Source of the DNA: Pseudomonadota bacterium
GTDB taxonomy: Bacteria; Pseudomonadota; Gammaproteobacteria; Burkholderiales; Thiobacillaceae
DNA length: 64,000 nucleotides
Direction of reading: 5' to 3'
Assembly (NCBI GenBank): GCA_021820845.1
Contig: JAKADC010000010.1
Span: forward strand, 1-64,000
A model generated the notes under the pieces. That model did no database searches. It saw only the letters and a program-made list of their open reading frames with translations, and was not told where the DNA came from. Positions within the stretch are counted from its first letter, which is position 1. Each line of letters starts with the position of its first letter. Below are positions 8,208-15,507 of this stretch, piece after piece. The position numbers and the translations under genes were made by a program.

Positions 8208-8405
8208 ATGGAAAACCGTACCGCCCGGCTTACCGTTCTGATCGATCCCCGTAAAAAGAAGCTGTTCGAAGAAATCTGCGCGCAACGCGACCTGACCCCG
8301 TCGCAGGTCGTGCGGCGGCTGATCCGTCAATACATCATGGAAAACGCGGAGGGGCGGGAACTGCCCAAGTGGCTCACGGCGGCGGCGCCGCGAGGCGAGG
8401 AATGA
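8208..8405 (+). CDS. Ribbon-helix-helix (CopG-like) regulator, copy 2
   Basis: A 65-residue protein: N-terminal strand TARLTVLIDP, then two helices (KKLFEEICAQRD and TPSQVVRRLIRQYIM), the ribbon-helix-helix plan. The ATG at 8208 is preferred over an upstream GTG at 8187 because the paralog at 243-449 also begins MENRTAR. The gene stands alone, divergent from the Ehr-type cluster and convergent with the gamma-carbonic anhydrase gene. That position and the palindrome at 8168-8186 make it the best candidate for a local regulator of the complex and possibly of itself. Confidence 0.8.
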   Translation: MENRTARLTVLIDPRKKKLFEEICAQRDLTPSQVVRRLIRQYIMENAEGRELPKWLTAAAPRGEE

Positions 8406-8408
8406 CGT

Positions 8409-8426
8409 CCGGGGGGTCTCCCCCGG
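8409..8426. terminator. GC hairpin between convergent genes
   Basis: CCGGGGG (8409-8415) pairs with CCCCCGG (8420-8426) across a 4-base loop, in the 24-bp space between the stops of the regulator and the convergent carbonic anhydrase gene. There is no T-tract on either side, so its strength as an intrinsic terminator is doubtful. Confidence 0.3.
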
Positions 8427-8429
8427 CGG

Positions 8430-8990
8430 TCAGAACTCGTTGCGGATGCGCTTGTAGCCCTTGACCAGCTCGTGGTTGGCCTGGGCGACGCTTTCCGAGA
8501 AATCGGCGGCCTGCGGCGAGACGCGCTCGATCGTCGCCAGGTCGGCGTTCGAATGGATGTTGGCGGTCGACGGAATATAGAAGCCCGGCGGCACGGTGCA
8601 GCCTTCGACCACGGAGTTGTGGCGGATCACCGAACCTTCGCCCACGACGCAGTTGAACAGCACCGAATTGAAGCCGACGAACACGTTGTCGCCCACGGTG
8701 CACGGCCCGTGCACGATGGAGCGGTGGGCGATCGACGAACTCTGTCCGATCGTGACGCCGCCGCCCGCCTTGCAGTGGATGACGACGCCATCCTGGATGT
8801 TGGAATGGGCGCCGATGATGATAGGTTCCATGTCGCCGTTCGCGTCCACCTCGTCGGCGCGGATCACCGCGTAGGGGCCGATGAACACGTTTTCGCCGAC
8901 GATGATCCTGCCGCACAGAATGGCGGTGGGATCGACGAAGGCGGTCTCGTGCACGACGGGCAGGTGCCCGGAGGGGTTCTTGCGGATCAT
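8430..8990 (-). CDS. Gamma-class carbonic anhydrase
   Basis: A 186-residue left-handed beta-helix protein with hexapeptide repeats. The zinc histidines of the gamma class are in place: DGVVIH, then IAHRS 17 residues later, then IVHG 5 residues later. The RADE and NIQDG motifs around the active site also match Cam/CcmM-type enzymes. It would interconvert CO2 and bicarbonate in the cytoplasm. Its ATG overlaps the stop of the SulP transporter gene (ATGA), so the two are coupled and a joint role in inorganic-carbon supply is likely. Whether it docks on the nearby complex-I-like proteins, as gamma-carbonic anhydrases do in plant complex I, is speculation. Confidence 0.9.
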   Translation of the reverse strand: MIRKNPSGHLPVVHETAFVDPTAILCGRIIVGENVFIGPYAVIRADEVDANGDMEPIIIGAHSNIQDGVVIHCKAGGGVTIGQSSSIAHRSIVHGPCTVGDNVFVGFNSVLFNCVVGEGSVIRHNSVVEGCTVPPGFYIPSTANIHSNADLATIERVSPQAADFSESVAQANHELVKGYKRIRNEF

Positions 8991-10789
8991 GACTGGCGAG
9001 GCTCCCCGTTCGGCAGGTGCTGCTGGCAGACCGCGAACGCGCGCACCGAACAGTTGCGGCACGTCTCGTTGTCGAGCGTCGGGTAAAGGATCTCCGCCGG
9101 ACGGGTGCGGGCGCGGAAGAGGTTCTTCTCGCCGATGTCCTGCATGAAGTGGCCGCGCCTGAGCGTTTCCACCAGCCCGTCCTTCATGCGATAGAACGAC
9201 AGGGTGCCGCCGATCTTCTCCCGCTGGCGGGCGGCCTCGGCCAGAAACTCGGAACCGGCCAGATCGACGAAGTTGATGCCGCTCGCCATCACGACCAGAT
9301 GCTTGCGCTCGGGTTCGGTTTCCTCGAGTTCCTGCATCTGCTGCTGCAGGTGCGCGACGGCGCCGAAGAAGATCGAGCCGTTCAGCCGCACCATCTTGAT
9401 CTGCGGGCACTCCTTGCGCCCGTCGAGCGGGGTGTAGTGATAGCTTTCGGGGTCGGGGTCGGGCAACACCGCCTCGAGCGTGGGACGCGACGTGCGGTAC
9501 AGGTAGAACACCAGCGACAGCGCGATGCCGAAGAAGATGCCCTTCTCCAGATCGACCAGGGTGCCGATGAGCGTGACCCACAGGACCAGCGTTTCCTGCC
9601 GGCTGACGCGAGGCAGCAGGTTGATGTGGTGGAAGTCGATCAGGCCCCACGCGACCAGAAACAGGATGCCCGCCATCGCCGCGTTGGGAAGATAGGCGGC
9701 CAGGGGGGCGACCAGCAGCAGAATCACCACCAGGAACAGCGAGGCGAACACTGCGGCCAGCGGGGTGCGCGCGCCGGCGGCGTAGTTGACGCCGCTGCGG
9801 TTGAAGGAACCGCTCGACGCGTAGCTGGAGAAGAAGCTGCCGATGATGTTCGACAGGCCCTGGCCCACGAATTCCTGGTTGCCGTCGATGTGCTGGCCCG
9901 ATTTCGTGGCGATGGCGCGGGAGATGGATACCGCTTCAGTCAGCGCCAGCATCGTGATGATGAGCGCCGGGAACAGCATCTTGTCCAGCGCGCCGAAGGA
10001 CACGTCCGGCGCCGACAGCGGCGGCAGGCCGGCGGGCAGGGCACCGACGGTCTTGATGTGCGTGACGTCCACGCCGTAGCGTGCGTTCAGCACCGCCGCG
10101 GCGACGCTGCCCACGAGCATGGCCGCGATCATGTAGGGGAACTTCGGCATGAAACGCTTGACCAGGATCCCCGACGCCAGCGTGAGGACCGACACCGCGG
10201 TGACGTAGGGGTCGATCTCGTGGATCTTCTGCGCAAACAGCGACAGGATTTCGAAGAAGGGCGTGCCGCGCGGGATATCCAGCCCGAAGAAATTCTTGAT
10301 CTGGCTGCCGGCGATCAGCATCGCCGCGCCGGCGGTGAAACCGATCACGACCGTATGCGAAATGAAGTTCACCAGCACGCCCATCCGCGCGAGACCGAGC
10401 GCGAGCTGGAAGATCCCGGTCATGAACGTCAGCGTCAGCACCAGGCTGATGAATTCCGGCGAACCCGGCGGCGCGAAGGGGCTGACCGATGCGAACACGG
10501 CAATCGAAATCGCCGTCGTGGGGCCCGACACGAGGTGCCACGACGAGCCGAACAGCGCCGCGATGACGGCCGGCATCATCGCCGCGTACAAGCCATATTC
10601 GGGCGGCAAGCCGGCGATCGTGGCGAACGCGACCCCCTGCGGCAGCACGATGAGGGCGCCGGTGAGTCCCGACATCGCGTCGTCGCGCATCGTGCCGCTG
10701 TTGACCGACGGCCACCAGCGCAGGAAGGGAAGGAATTTGTAAACCCAGAGCGGGCACACCAGAGAGGACTTGTAGAGGGCTTTTTGCAT
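8987..10789 (-). CDS. SulP-family anion transporter with STAS domain
   Basis: A 600-residue transporter: about the first 430 residues form the membrane domain (DAMSGLTGALIVLPQGVAFA, ATKSGQHIDGNQEFVGQG) and residues about 440-560 form a STAS domain (NGSIFFGAVAHLQQ, NFVDLAGSEFL). The tail after the STAS carries a CxxC-x7-C group (CRNCSVRAFAVC). SulP proteins move sulfate, bicarbonate or other anions. Overlap with a carbonic anhydrase gene favours bicarbonate, but sulfate cannot be excluded in a sulfur oxidiser. No ribosome-binding site is obvious at the ATG at 10789, and a TAAAAT box at 10804-10799 would leave almost no leader, so the start is uncertain. Confidence 0.9.
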   Translation of the reverse strand: MQKALYKSSLVCPLWVYKFLPFLRWWPSVNSGTMRDDAMSGLTGALIVLPQGVAFATIAGLPPEYGLYAAMMPAVIAALFGSSWHLVSGPTTAISIAVFASVSPFAPPGSPEFISLVLTLTFMTGIFQLALGLARMGVLVNFISHTVVIGFTAGAAMLIAGSQIKNFFGLDIPRGTPFFEILSLFAQKIHEIDPYVTAVSVLTLASGILVKRFMPKFPYMIAAMLVGSVAAAVLNARYGVDVTHIKTVGALPAGLPPLSAPDVSFGALDKMLFPALIITMLALTEAVSISRAIATKSGQHIDGNQEFVGQGLSNIIGSFFSSYASSGSFNRSGVNYAAGARTPLAAVFASLFLVVILLLVAPLAAYLPNAAMAGILFLVAWGLIDFHHINLLPRVSRQETLVLWVTLIGTLVDLEKGIFFGIALSLVFYLYRTSRPTLEAVLPDPDPESYHYTPLDGRKECPQIKMVRLNGSIFFGAVAHLQQQMQELEETEPERKHLVVMASGINFVDLAGSEFLAEAARQREKIGGTLSFYRMKDGLVETLRRGHFMQDIGEKNLFRARTRPAEILYPTLDNETCRNCSVRAFAVCQQHLPNGEPRQS

Positions 10790-11151
10790 AGTAGGCGGAT
10801 TTTAAAGCATTTTGGCCCCTTGACCCAGTGGAAAAGTGCCTTTGCATTCCCGAAACGGGAGGGGAGCGGAGCGGATGGCTGCGGGCGTCGCGGCAAGCGG
10901 TGGGAGGCCTGCGGGCCGCGCGAGGACCGGCAAAGCGCTCGGCTCTGCGGGGTCTTCGGCCGCAATCCGCTGCGGGCGCGCGCGTGATGTTTCCCAAAAA
11001 TCGCCCCGTATCCCGAAGATCCCGGCTCGGGCGGGTATCTGAGGCACTGAAGGGAGCGCCGGTCGTGTGAACAGGGGCCAGGGTCCGGCCGGCGCGAGCG
11101 GAGATTCTCCCCCTGCCGCGCGGGCGAAACCAGGTGGTCCTTCCGGCCGGT
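10790..11151. other. Gene-free stretch, about 360 bp
   Basis: No convincing coding sequence. The left end (10790-10850) is AT-richer and probably holds the SulP promoter, including TAAAAT read on the minus strand at 10804-10799. The rest is GC-rich with short repeats of GGGAG/GGAGCG type but no clear terminator, RNA gene or operator. Long open frames here on both strands have unnatural composition and no family resemblance. Confidence 0.4.
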
Positions 11152-11580
11152 TTATCGAGGCGCGTCTGGGGGTTTGGTGTCCGCGCCGGAATGAAGCGCG
11201 AGCACGCTTGCGGGTTCTTCCGGCCTCTGGCGCTCGGCGAGTAGCAGCAGCGCCTGGTGGAATTCGACAGGCAGGCGTTTCATCGTTTCCGCGGCCTGCG
11301 GAAGATAGTGCACCACCTCGAACGGCACCCGCTCGTCGAGCGAGTTGCGGGCCTGCGGGCGAAAATTCTGCCAGGCGAGCTCGACCCAGGCCTTGCGCCG
11401 GCCGTCGACGAAGATGAACTCCTCCGCGTCCAGAACCGCCATGTATTGGAGGCTGCGAATCGGCACGAACAAGCAGGCGCCCGCGCGCGACAGAAGGGTA
11501 TGGGCGACGTTGTAGGCGGCAGCCGGGAGAAAGGCCGGAAAACGCGCGATTTCCTTTTCGCGATAGAAACGTTCTTCCAT
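11152..11580 (-). CDS. Conserved-looking hypothetical protein
   Basis: A 142-residue soluble protein starting MEERFYREKEIARF. I do not recognise a family. It has a mixed alpha/beta pattern (SRAGACLFVPIRSLQYMAVL, EEFIFVDGRRKAWVELAW) and an unstructured end rich in proline. The ATG at 11580 is chosen because sequence further upstream has poor composition. It is divergent from the thioredoxin gene with about 135 bp between them, where both promoters must lie. Confidence 0.6.
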   Translation of the reverse strand: MEERFYREKEIARFPAFLPAAAYNVAHTLLSRAGACLFVPIRSLQYMAVLDAEEFIFVDGRRKAWVELAWQNFRPQARNSLDERVPFEVVHYLPQAAETMKRLPVEFHQALLLLAERQRPEEPASVLALHSGADTKPPDAPR

Positions 11581-11716
11581 GGCGTAACGGTAGCAGCCGA
11601 TTCCCGGTTGGTTAAGCATTTTTTCGCGCCGCCCCGCGGCGAGCCGACCGCTCGGGCAGCGGAGGTCCAGGCGCTTGAGGCAAAATAGCGGGCAGTCATT
11701 TCGAACCCACAACGCC

Positions 11717-12088
11717 ATGAACGACACTGCAACCCCTCCCGCACCGGGCCCGATTTTCGACACGGGCCTCGAAGATTTCGAGCGCGACGTGATCGAGGCT
11801 TCGAACGCGCGGCCCATCCTGGTCGATTTCTGGGCCGACTGGTGTCCGCCCTGCCGCGCCCTCACCCCCGTCCTCGAACGCGTGATCGCCGGCCACGCCG
11901 GCAAAATCCACATGGCCAAGGTCGAGGTCGACGAAGGCGCCAACATGAAGCTTGCCGGCCGCTATGCGTTGCGCGGCTTTCCCACCGTGCTCCTGTTCGT
12001 CGGGGGCGAGATCGTCGGGCGGTTTTCCAGCGCGCATCCCGAACAGTGGGTGCGCGAATTCATTGCCGAGCACGCGGGTATTGAATAA
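11717..12088 (+). CDS. Thioredoxin-family protein with CPPC active site
   Basis: A 123-residue cytoplasmic thioredoxin fold: central strand ILVDFWADWCPPCRAL with the redox pair CPPC, and the cis-proline loop GFPTVLLF. Classical thioredoxin has CGPC. The proline change normally makes the pair more oxidising or alters partner choice, so this may be a specialised reductase. There is no signal peptide; the first 25 residues are a proline-rich leader. Its stop codon overlaps the TTG start of the PIN-domain gene. Confidence 0.88.
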   Translation: MNDTATPPAPGPIFDTGLEDFERDVIEASNARPILVDFWADWCPPCRALTPVLERVIAGHAGKIHMAKVEVDEGANMKLAGRYALRGFPTVLLFVGGEIVGRFSSAHPEQWVREFIAEHAGIE

Positions 12089-12527
12089 ACCGCTGCTGGT
12101 CCTCGACACCAACGCGGTGCTCGACCTGCTGCATTTCGATGATGCGAGTGCCCGCCCGTTGCGGCAGGCGCTGGAGGACGGGCGCGTCCGCTGCGTGGTG
12201 TCCGAAGCGACGCTCGATGAGTGGCGGCGCGTGCTGAGGTACCCGGCGTTCTCGCTGGACGCGACGCGCCAGGCTGCGCTGTTCGAGCGCTACCGGTCGC
12301 TCTCCTCGCCCGGCTCGCCTCACGCGCCGGCCCCGTCGTGCAGCCGCCTGCCGCGCTGCCGCGACGCCGACGACCAGAAGTTCATCGAGCTGGCCGCCGC
12401 GGCGCGGGCGCACGTGCTCGTCAGCAAGGACCGCGCGGTGCTGAGGCTGCGTCGCCGCTGCGCACCGTGCTTCCGGATCATGACGCCGGCGGAGACGGTC
12501 GGCTGGCTCGGTGCTCTGCCGGCGTGA
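12081..12527 (+). CDS. PIN-domain protein (putative ribonuclease)
   Basis: A 148-residue protein opening LLVLDTNAVLDLL, the first acidic motif of PIN domains. Later come SEATLDEWRRVL and CRDADDQKFIELAAAA, the other acidic positions expected to bind Mg2+ or Mn2+, and LVSKDRAVL. It fits the COG1569-type PIN proteins annotated as toxin components. No antitoxin-like gene is adjacent; the gene in front is a thioredoxin whose stop it overlaps. The only suitable start is TTG at 12081, with a weak upstream signal, so the start may be wrong by a few codons. Confidence 0.75.
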   Translation: MNKPLLVLDTNAVLDLLHFDDASARPLRQALEDGRVRCVVSEATLDEWRRVLRYPAFSLDATRQAALFERYRSLSSPGSPHAPAPSCSRLPRCRDADDQKFIELAAAARAHVLVSKDRAVLRLRRRCAPCFRIMTPAETVGWLGALPA

Positions 12528-12539
12528 CCGGTTGCGGCG

Positions 12540-13445
12540 TCAGTCCGCGTCTGCCTTCAGAAACCGCTGGCGCGCCGCTTCGCTCACCGCCAGCACGGCC
12601 GGATGGCTCAGCCGCCGCTCCACCGAAATGGCGAAAAAGCGCTCGCGTATGTCCTGCGTTCGTCCCACCTCGATCACATCGTGTTGCCGCATCACGTCCT
12701 GGACGCTCGCAGCGGGGACGGGAAACACGCCGGCGCCCGCCTGGCCGAATGCGCTCATCAGCGCGCTGTCGTCGAATTCGCCGACCACGTTCGGCTGGAC
12801 GCCCCTGCGTTCGAGCCAGCGCAGCAGCGGGACGCGCAGCGCGCTGTCTTCGCCCGGGATGAGCAGGGGGACGCCGTGCAGATTGGCGGGGAACTCCGGT
12901 CCGAGCGCGTCGGCCACCGCGCGCGCGGCGAGGAAGGTGACGCCGCATTCGCCGAGCGGGTGGCTGTAGCCGCGGATGTCCATGCTGGCCGGAAGCGGAC
13001 GGTCCGCCAGCACCATGTCGAGCCGGTGGATCGCGAGTTCCGCGGCGAGCTGTTCGAGCCGGTCTTCCCGGCACACCAGCTTGACCGGCTCGGCCAGCGT
13101 GAGCGCCGGCGCCAGCAGCTGGTAGGCGACGGCCTTCGGGACGACGTCCGCGATGCCGACCCGGAATGGGTGCGCGCGCGCCGCCAGCCGGTTCTGCAGC
13201 GCTTCCTCGAGCTCGGCGCCGATATGGAAGATTTCATCGGCATAGGTGAGCGCGGTGCGCCCGGCGTCGGTCAGTTCGAGTCGGCGGCCGCTGCGGCGGA
13301 ACAGCGCGACCCCGAGCCGCGCCTCGAACGCCCCGATCTGCCCGGACAGCGTCTGCGGCGTCAGATGCAGCTTTTCGGCGGCGCGATTGACCGCCCCCGT
13401 TTTGGCGACGGTACGGAAGTAGTGCAAATGCTTGTAATTGAGCAT
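12540..13445 (-). CDS. nhaR: LysR-family regulator, NhaR type
   Basis: A 301-residue regulator whose N-terminal helix-turn-helix (NYKHLHYFRTVAKTGAVNRAAEKLHLTPQ, quoted in part) is the NhaR signature. The effector domain follows from about residue 90. NhaR proteins respond to Na+ or stress in enterobacteria; here the target is unknown because no nhaA lies in the window. The ATG at 13445 is the family start, an upstream ATG adding only 12 residues. It is divergent from htpX with an AT-rich inverted-repeat region between them. Confidence 0.88.
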   Translation of the reverse strand: MLNYKHLHYFRTVAKTGAVNRAAEKLHLTPQTLSGQIGAFEARLGVALFRRSGRRLELTDAGRTALTYADEIFHIGAELEEALQNRLAARAHPFRVGIADVVPKAVAYQLLAPALTLAEPVKLVCREDRLEQLAAELAIHRLDMVLADRPLPASMDIRGYSHPLGECGVTFLAARAVADALGPEFPANLHGVPLLIPGEDSALRVPLLRWLERRGVQPNVVGEFDDSALMSAFGQAGAGVFPVPAASVQDVMRQHDVIEVGRTQDIRERFFAISVERRLSHPAVLAVSEAARQRFLKADAD

Positions 13446-13471
13446 GCTGGCAGCCAATTCGATAAAACGGA

Positions 13472-13503
13472 ACAATAGCACTATAAAAATCGAGTTTTAT
13501 TGT
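13472..13503. promoter_or_regulatory. AT-rich inverted repeats upstream of nhaR and htpX
   Basis: ACAATA (13472-13477) is repeated inverted as TATTGT (13498-13503). Nested inside, ATAAAA (13483-13488) is repeated inverted as TTTTAT (13495-13500). The block begins 27 bp ahead of the LysR-type gene, where such regulators usually bind to control themselves. A TATATT box at 13516-13521 could serve htpX. The assignment rests on position and symmetry only. Confidence 0.35.
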
Positions 13504-13586
13504 GGCTTTCCCATCTATATTCTTGTCATGTGCCGTAGAAGCGGGGCGAGCCTCCGCGAATTCTGCGGGTCAATCAGGAGAACACC

Positions 13587-14465
13587 ATGAAGCGTATTGT
13601 CTTATTCCTCGCCACCAACTTGGCGATCGTGCTGGTGCTGTCGCTCACGATGCGCGTCCTGGGCGTCGAGCCCTACCTCACGGCGAACGGCCTGAACCTT
13701 AACTCGCTGCTCGTCTTCGCGGCGATCATGGGCTTCGGCGGATCGCTGATTTCGCTCGCGATCTCGAAATGGATGGCGAAGAAATCGATGGGCGTGCGCG
13801 TCATCGAGACGCCGTCGAATTCCACCGAGTTCTGGCTGGTCGACACGGTGAGGAAATACGCGGCCGACGCCGGCATCGGCATGCCCGAGGTCGGAATCTT
13901 CGACGCGCCCGAGGCCAATGCCTTCGCCACCGGGATGAACAAGAACAATGCACTGGTCGCCGTCTCGTCCGGGCTGCTGCACGTCATGACGCGGCAGGAA
14001 GCCGAGGCGGTGATCGGCCACGAGATCGCGCACGTGGCGAACGGCGACATGGTCACGCTCGCGCTGATCCAGGGCGTGGTGAACACCTTCGTGATCTTCC
14101 TGTCGCGCGTGATCGGCCACACCGTCGACCGCGTCGTGTTCAAGAACGAGGAAGGGCACGGTCCGGCGTTCTTCGTCACGATGATCGTGTCCGAACTGGT
14201 GCTCGGCATCCTCGCCTCGATCATCGTCATGTGGTTCTCGCGCCAGCGCGAATTCCGCGCGGACCGCGGCGGCGCCTCGCTCGCCGGCAAGCAGCCGATG
14301 ATTTCCGCGCTGGAGCGGCTGGCGAGCCTGCACCCGCATCCGTTGCCCGACAAGATGGCCGCCTTCGGCATCGCCGGCGGCGCGGGCGGCGGCATCAAGC
14401 GGCTCTTCATGACCCACCCGCCGCTGGAAGAGCGCATCGCCGCGCTGCGCGCGGTGCGCGGCTGA
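13587..14465 (+). CDS. htpX: Membrane zinc metalloprotease HtpX
   Basis: A 292-residue inner-membrane M48 protease that removes damaged membrane proteins. It shows two N-terminal membrane helices, the zinc motif HEIAH in [14 protein letters not shown], a second hydrophobic pair ([12 protein letters not shown] and [15 protein letters not shown]) and the third zinc-ligand region [12 protein letters not shown]. Length matches the family. AGGAG lies 8 bases before the ATG. The C-terminus ends in [12 protein letters not shown], as in other HtpX proteins. Confidence 0.95.
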   Translation: MKRIVLFLATNLAIVLVLSLTMRVLGVEPYLTANGLNLNSLLVFAAIMGFGGSLISLAISKWMAKKSMGVRVIETPSNSTEFWLVDTVRKYAADAGIGMPEVGIFDAPEANAFATGMNKNNALVAVSSGLLHVMTRQEAEAVIGHEIAHVANGDMVTLALIQGVVNTFVIFLSRVIGHTVDRVVFKNEEGHGPAFFVTMIVSELVLGILASIIVMWFSRQREFRADRGGASLAGKQPMISALERLASLHPHPLPDKMAAFGIAGGAGGGIKRLFMTHPPLEERIAALRAVRG

Positions 14466-14484
14466 CGCGACCCCGGACGTTCGA

Positions 14485-15453
14485 ATGGACACCGCGCTCC
14501 ACATCGGCGAGCCCTGGATGTGGGCGGCCTTCGTCGGCTTCGTGCTGGCGATGCTGGCCGTCGACCTGTTCCTGGTCGGCGGCAACAAGGCGCACAAGGT
14601 CGGCTTCAGGGAGGCGGCGGCGTGGTCGGTTGTGTGGGTCTCGCTCGCCATGCTGTTCAACGCCGGGCTGTGGTGGTATCTGAAGGGAACATACGGCGGC
14701 GAGGTGGCCGACGCCAAGGCGGTCGAATTCCTGACCGGCTACCTGATCGAGAAGGCGCTCGCGGTCGACAACATCTTCGTCTTCCTCATGATCTTCGGCT
14801 TCTTCGCCGTGCCGGCGGAGGTTCAGCGGCGCGTGCTGGTCTACGGGGTGTTCGGCGCGATCGCGATGCGCGCGGTGATGATCGTGGCGGGCGCATGGCT
14901 CGTTCAGGAGTTCCACTGGATCCTCTACCTGTTCGGCGCCTTCCTCGTCGTCACCGGCGTCAAGATGCTGATGTTCGCCGAGGCCGCGCCGGATCTCGCG
15001 AGGAATCCTCTGCTCAACTGGATCAAGCGGCACGTCCCGTTGACGCCCGACTATCGCGGCGAGAAATTCTGCGTGCGGGAAAACGGCGTCCGCGTGTTCA
15101 CGCCGCTGCTGCTGGTGCTCGTCATGATCGAATTGTCCGACCTGATTTTCGCGGTCGATTCGATCCCGGCGATTTTCGCGATCACCACCGATCCCTTCAT
15201 CGTCTTTACCTCCAACATCTTTGCCATCCTCGGCCTGCGCGCGATGTATTTCATGCTCGCCGGCATGGCGGACCGCTTCCATCTGCTTAAATACGGACTG
15301 GCGATGGTGCTGGTATTCGTGGGGACGAAGATGCTGATCGTCGATTTCTACAAGATCCCGGTGGGATTGTCGTTGGGCATCGTCGCCCTCGTCATCGCCA
15401 CCTTCATGTTCGCCAGCCTGTGGACGACACGAAAAAAAGAGGCTTCCCTCTGA
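14485..15453 (+). CDS. TerC/Alx-family membrane protein
   Basis: A 322-residue protein with about nine helices. It carries the TerC signatures ALAVDNIFVFLMIF and IELSDLIFAVDSIPAIFAIT, acidic residues inside helices that may bind metal. Length and the C-terminal charged end match Alx, linked to manganese export and alkaline pH in E. coli. It follows htpX by only 19 bp, so it is probably co-transcribed; no room exists for an Alx-type RNA switch directly ahead of it. Confidence 0.92.
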   Translation: MDTALHIGEPWMWAAFVGFVLAMLAVDLFLVGGNKAHKVGFREAAAWSVVWVSLAMLFNAGLWWYLKGTYGGEVADAKAVEFLTGYLIEKALAVDNIFVFLMIFGFFAVPAEVQRRVLVYGVFGAIAMRAVMIVAGAWLVQEFHWILYLFGAFLVVTGVKMLMFAEAAPDLARNPLLNWIKRHVPLTPDYRGEKFCVRENGVRVFTPLLLVLVMIELSDLIFAVDSIPAIFAITTDPFIVFTSNIFAILGLRAMYFMLAGMADRFHLLKYGLAMVLVFVGTKMLIVDFYKIPVGLSLGIVALVIATFMFASLWTTRKKEASL

Positions 15454-15507
15454 AGCGAAACAACGCGGTCGCCGCCGCGGCCGCCGCCTGATCCAGCGGG
15501 AGTGCGC

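Noticed and set aside
11952-12527. Toxin-antitoxin pair
   Set aside because: The PIN protein resembles toxin components, but the overlapping upstream gene is a thioredoxin and not an antitoxin.
14466-14484. Alx-type manganese or pH riboswitch before the TerC gene
   Set aside because: Only 19 bp separate it from htpX, far too short for the known RNA element.
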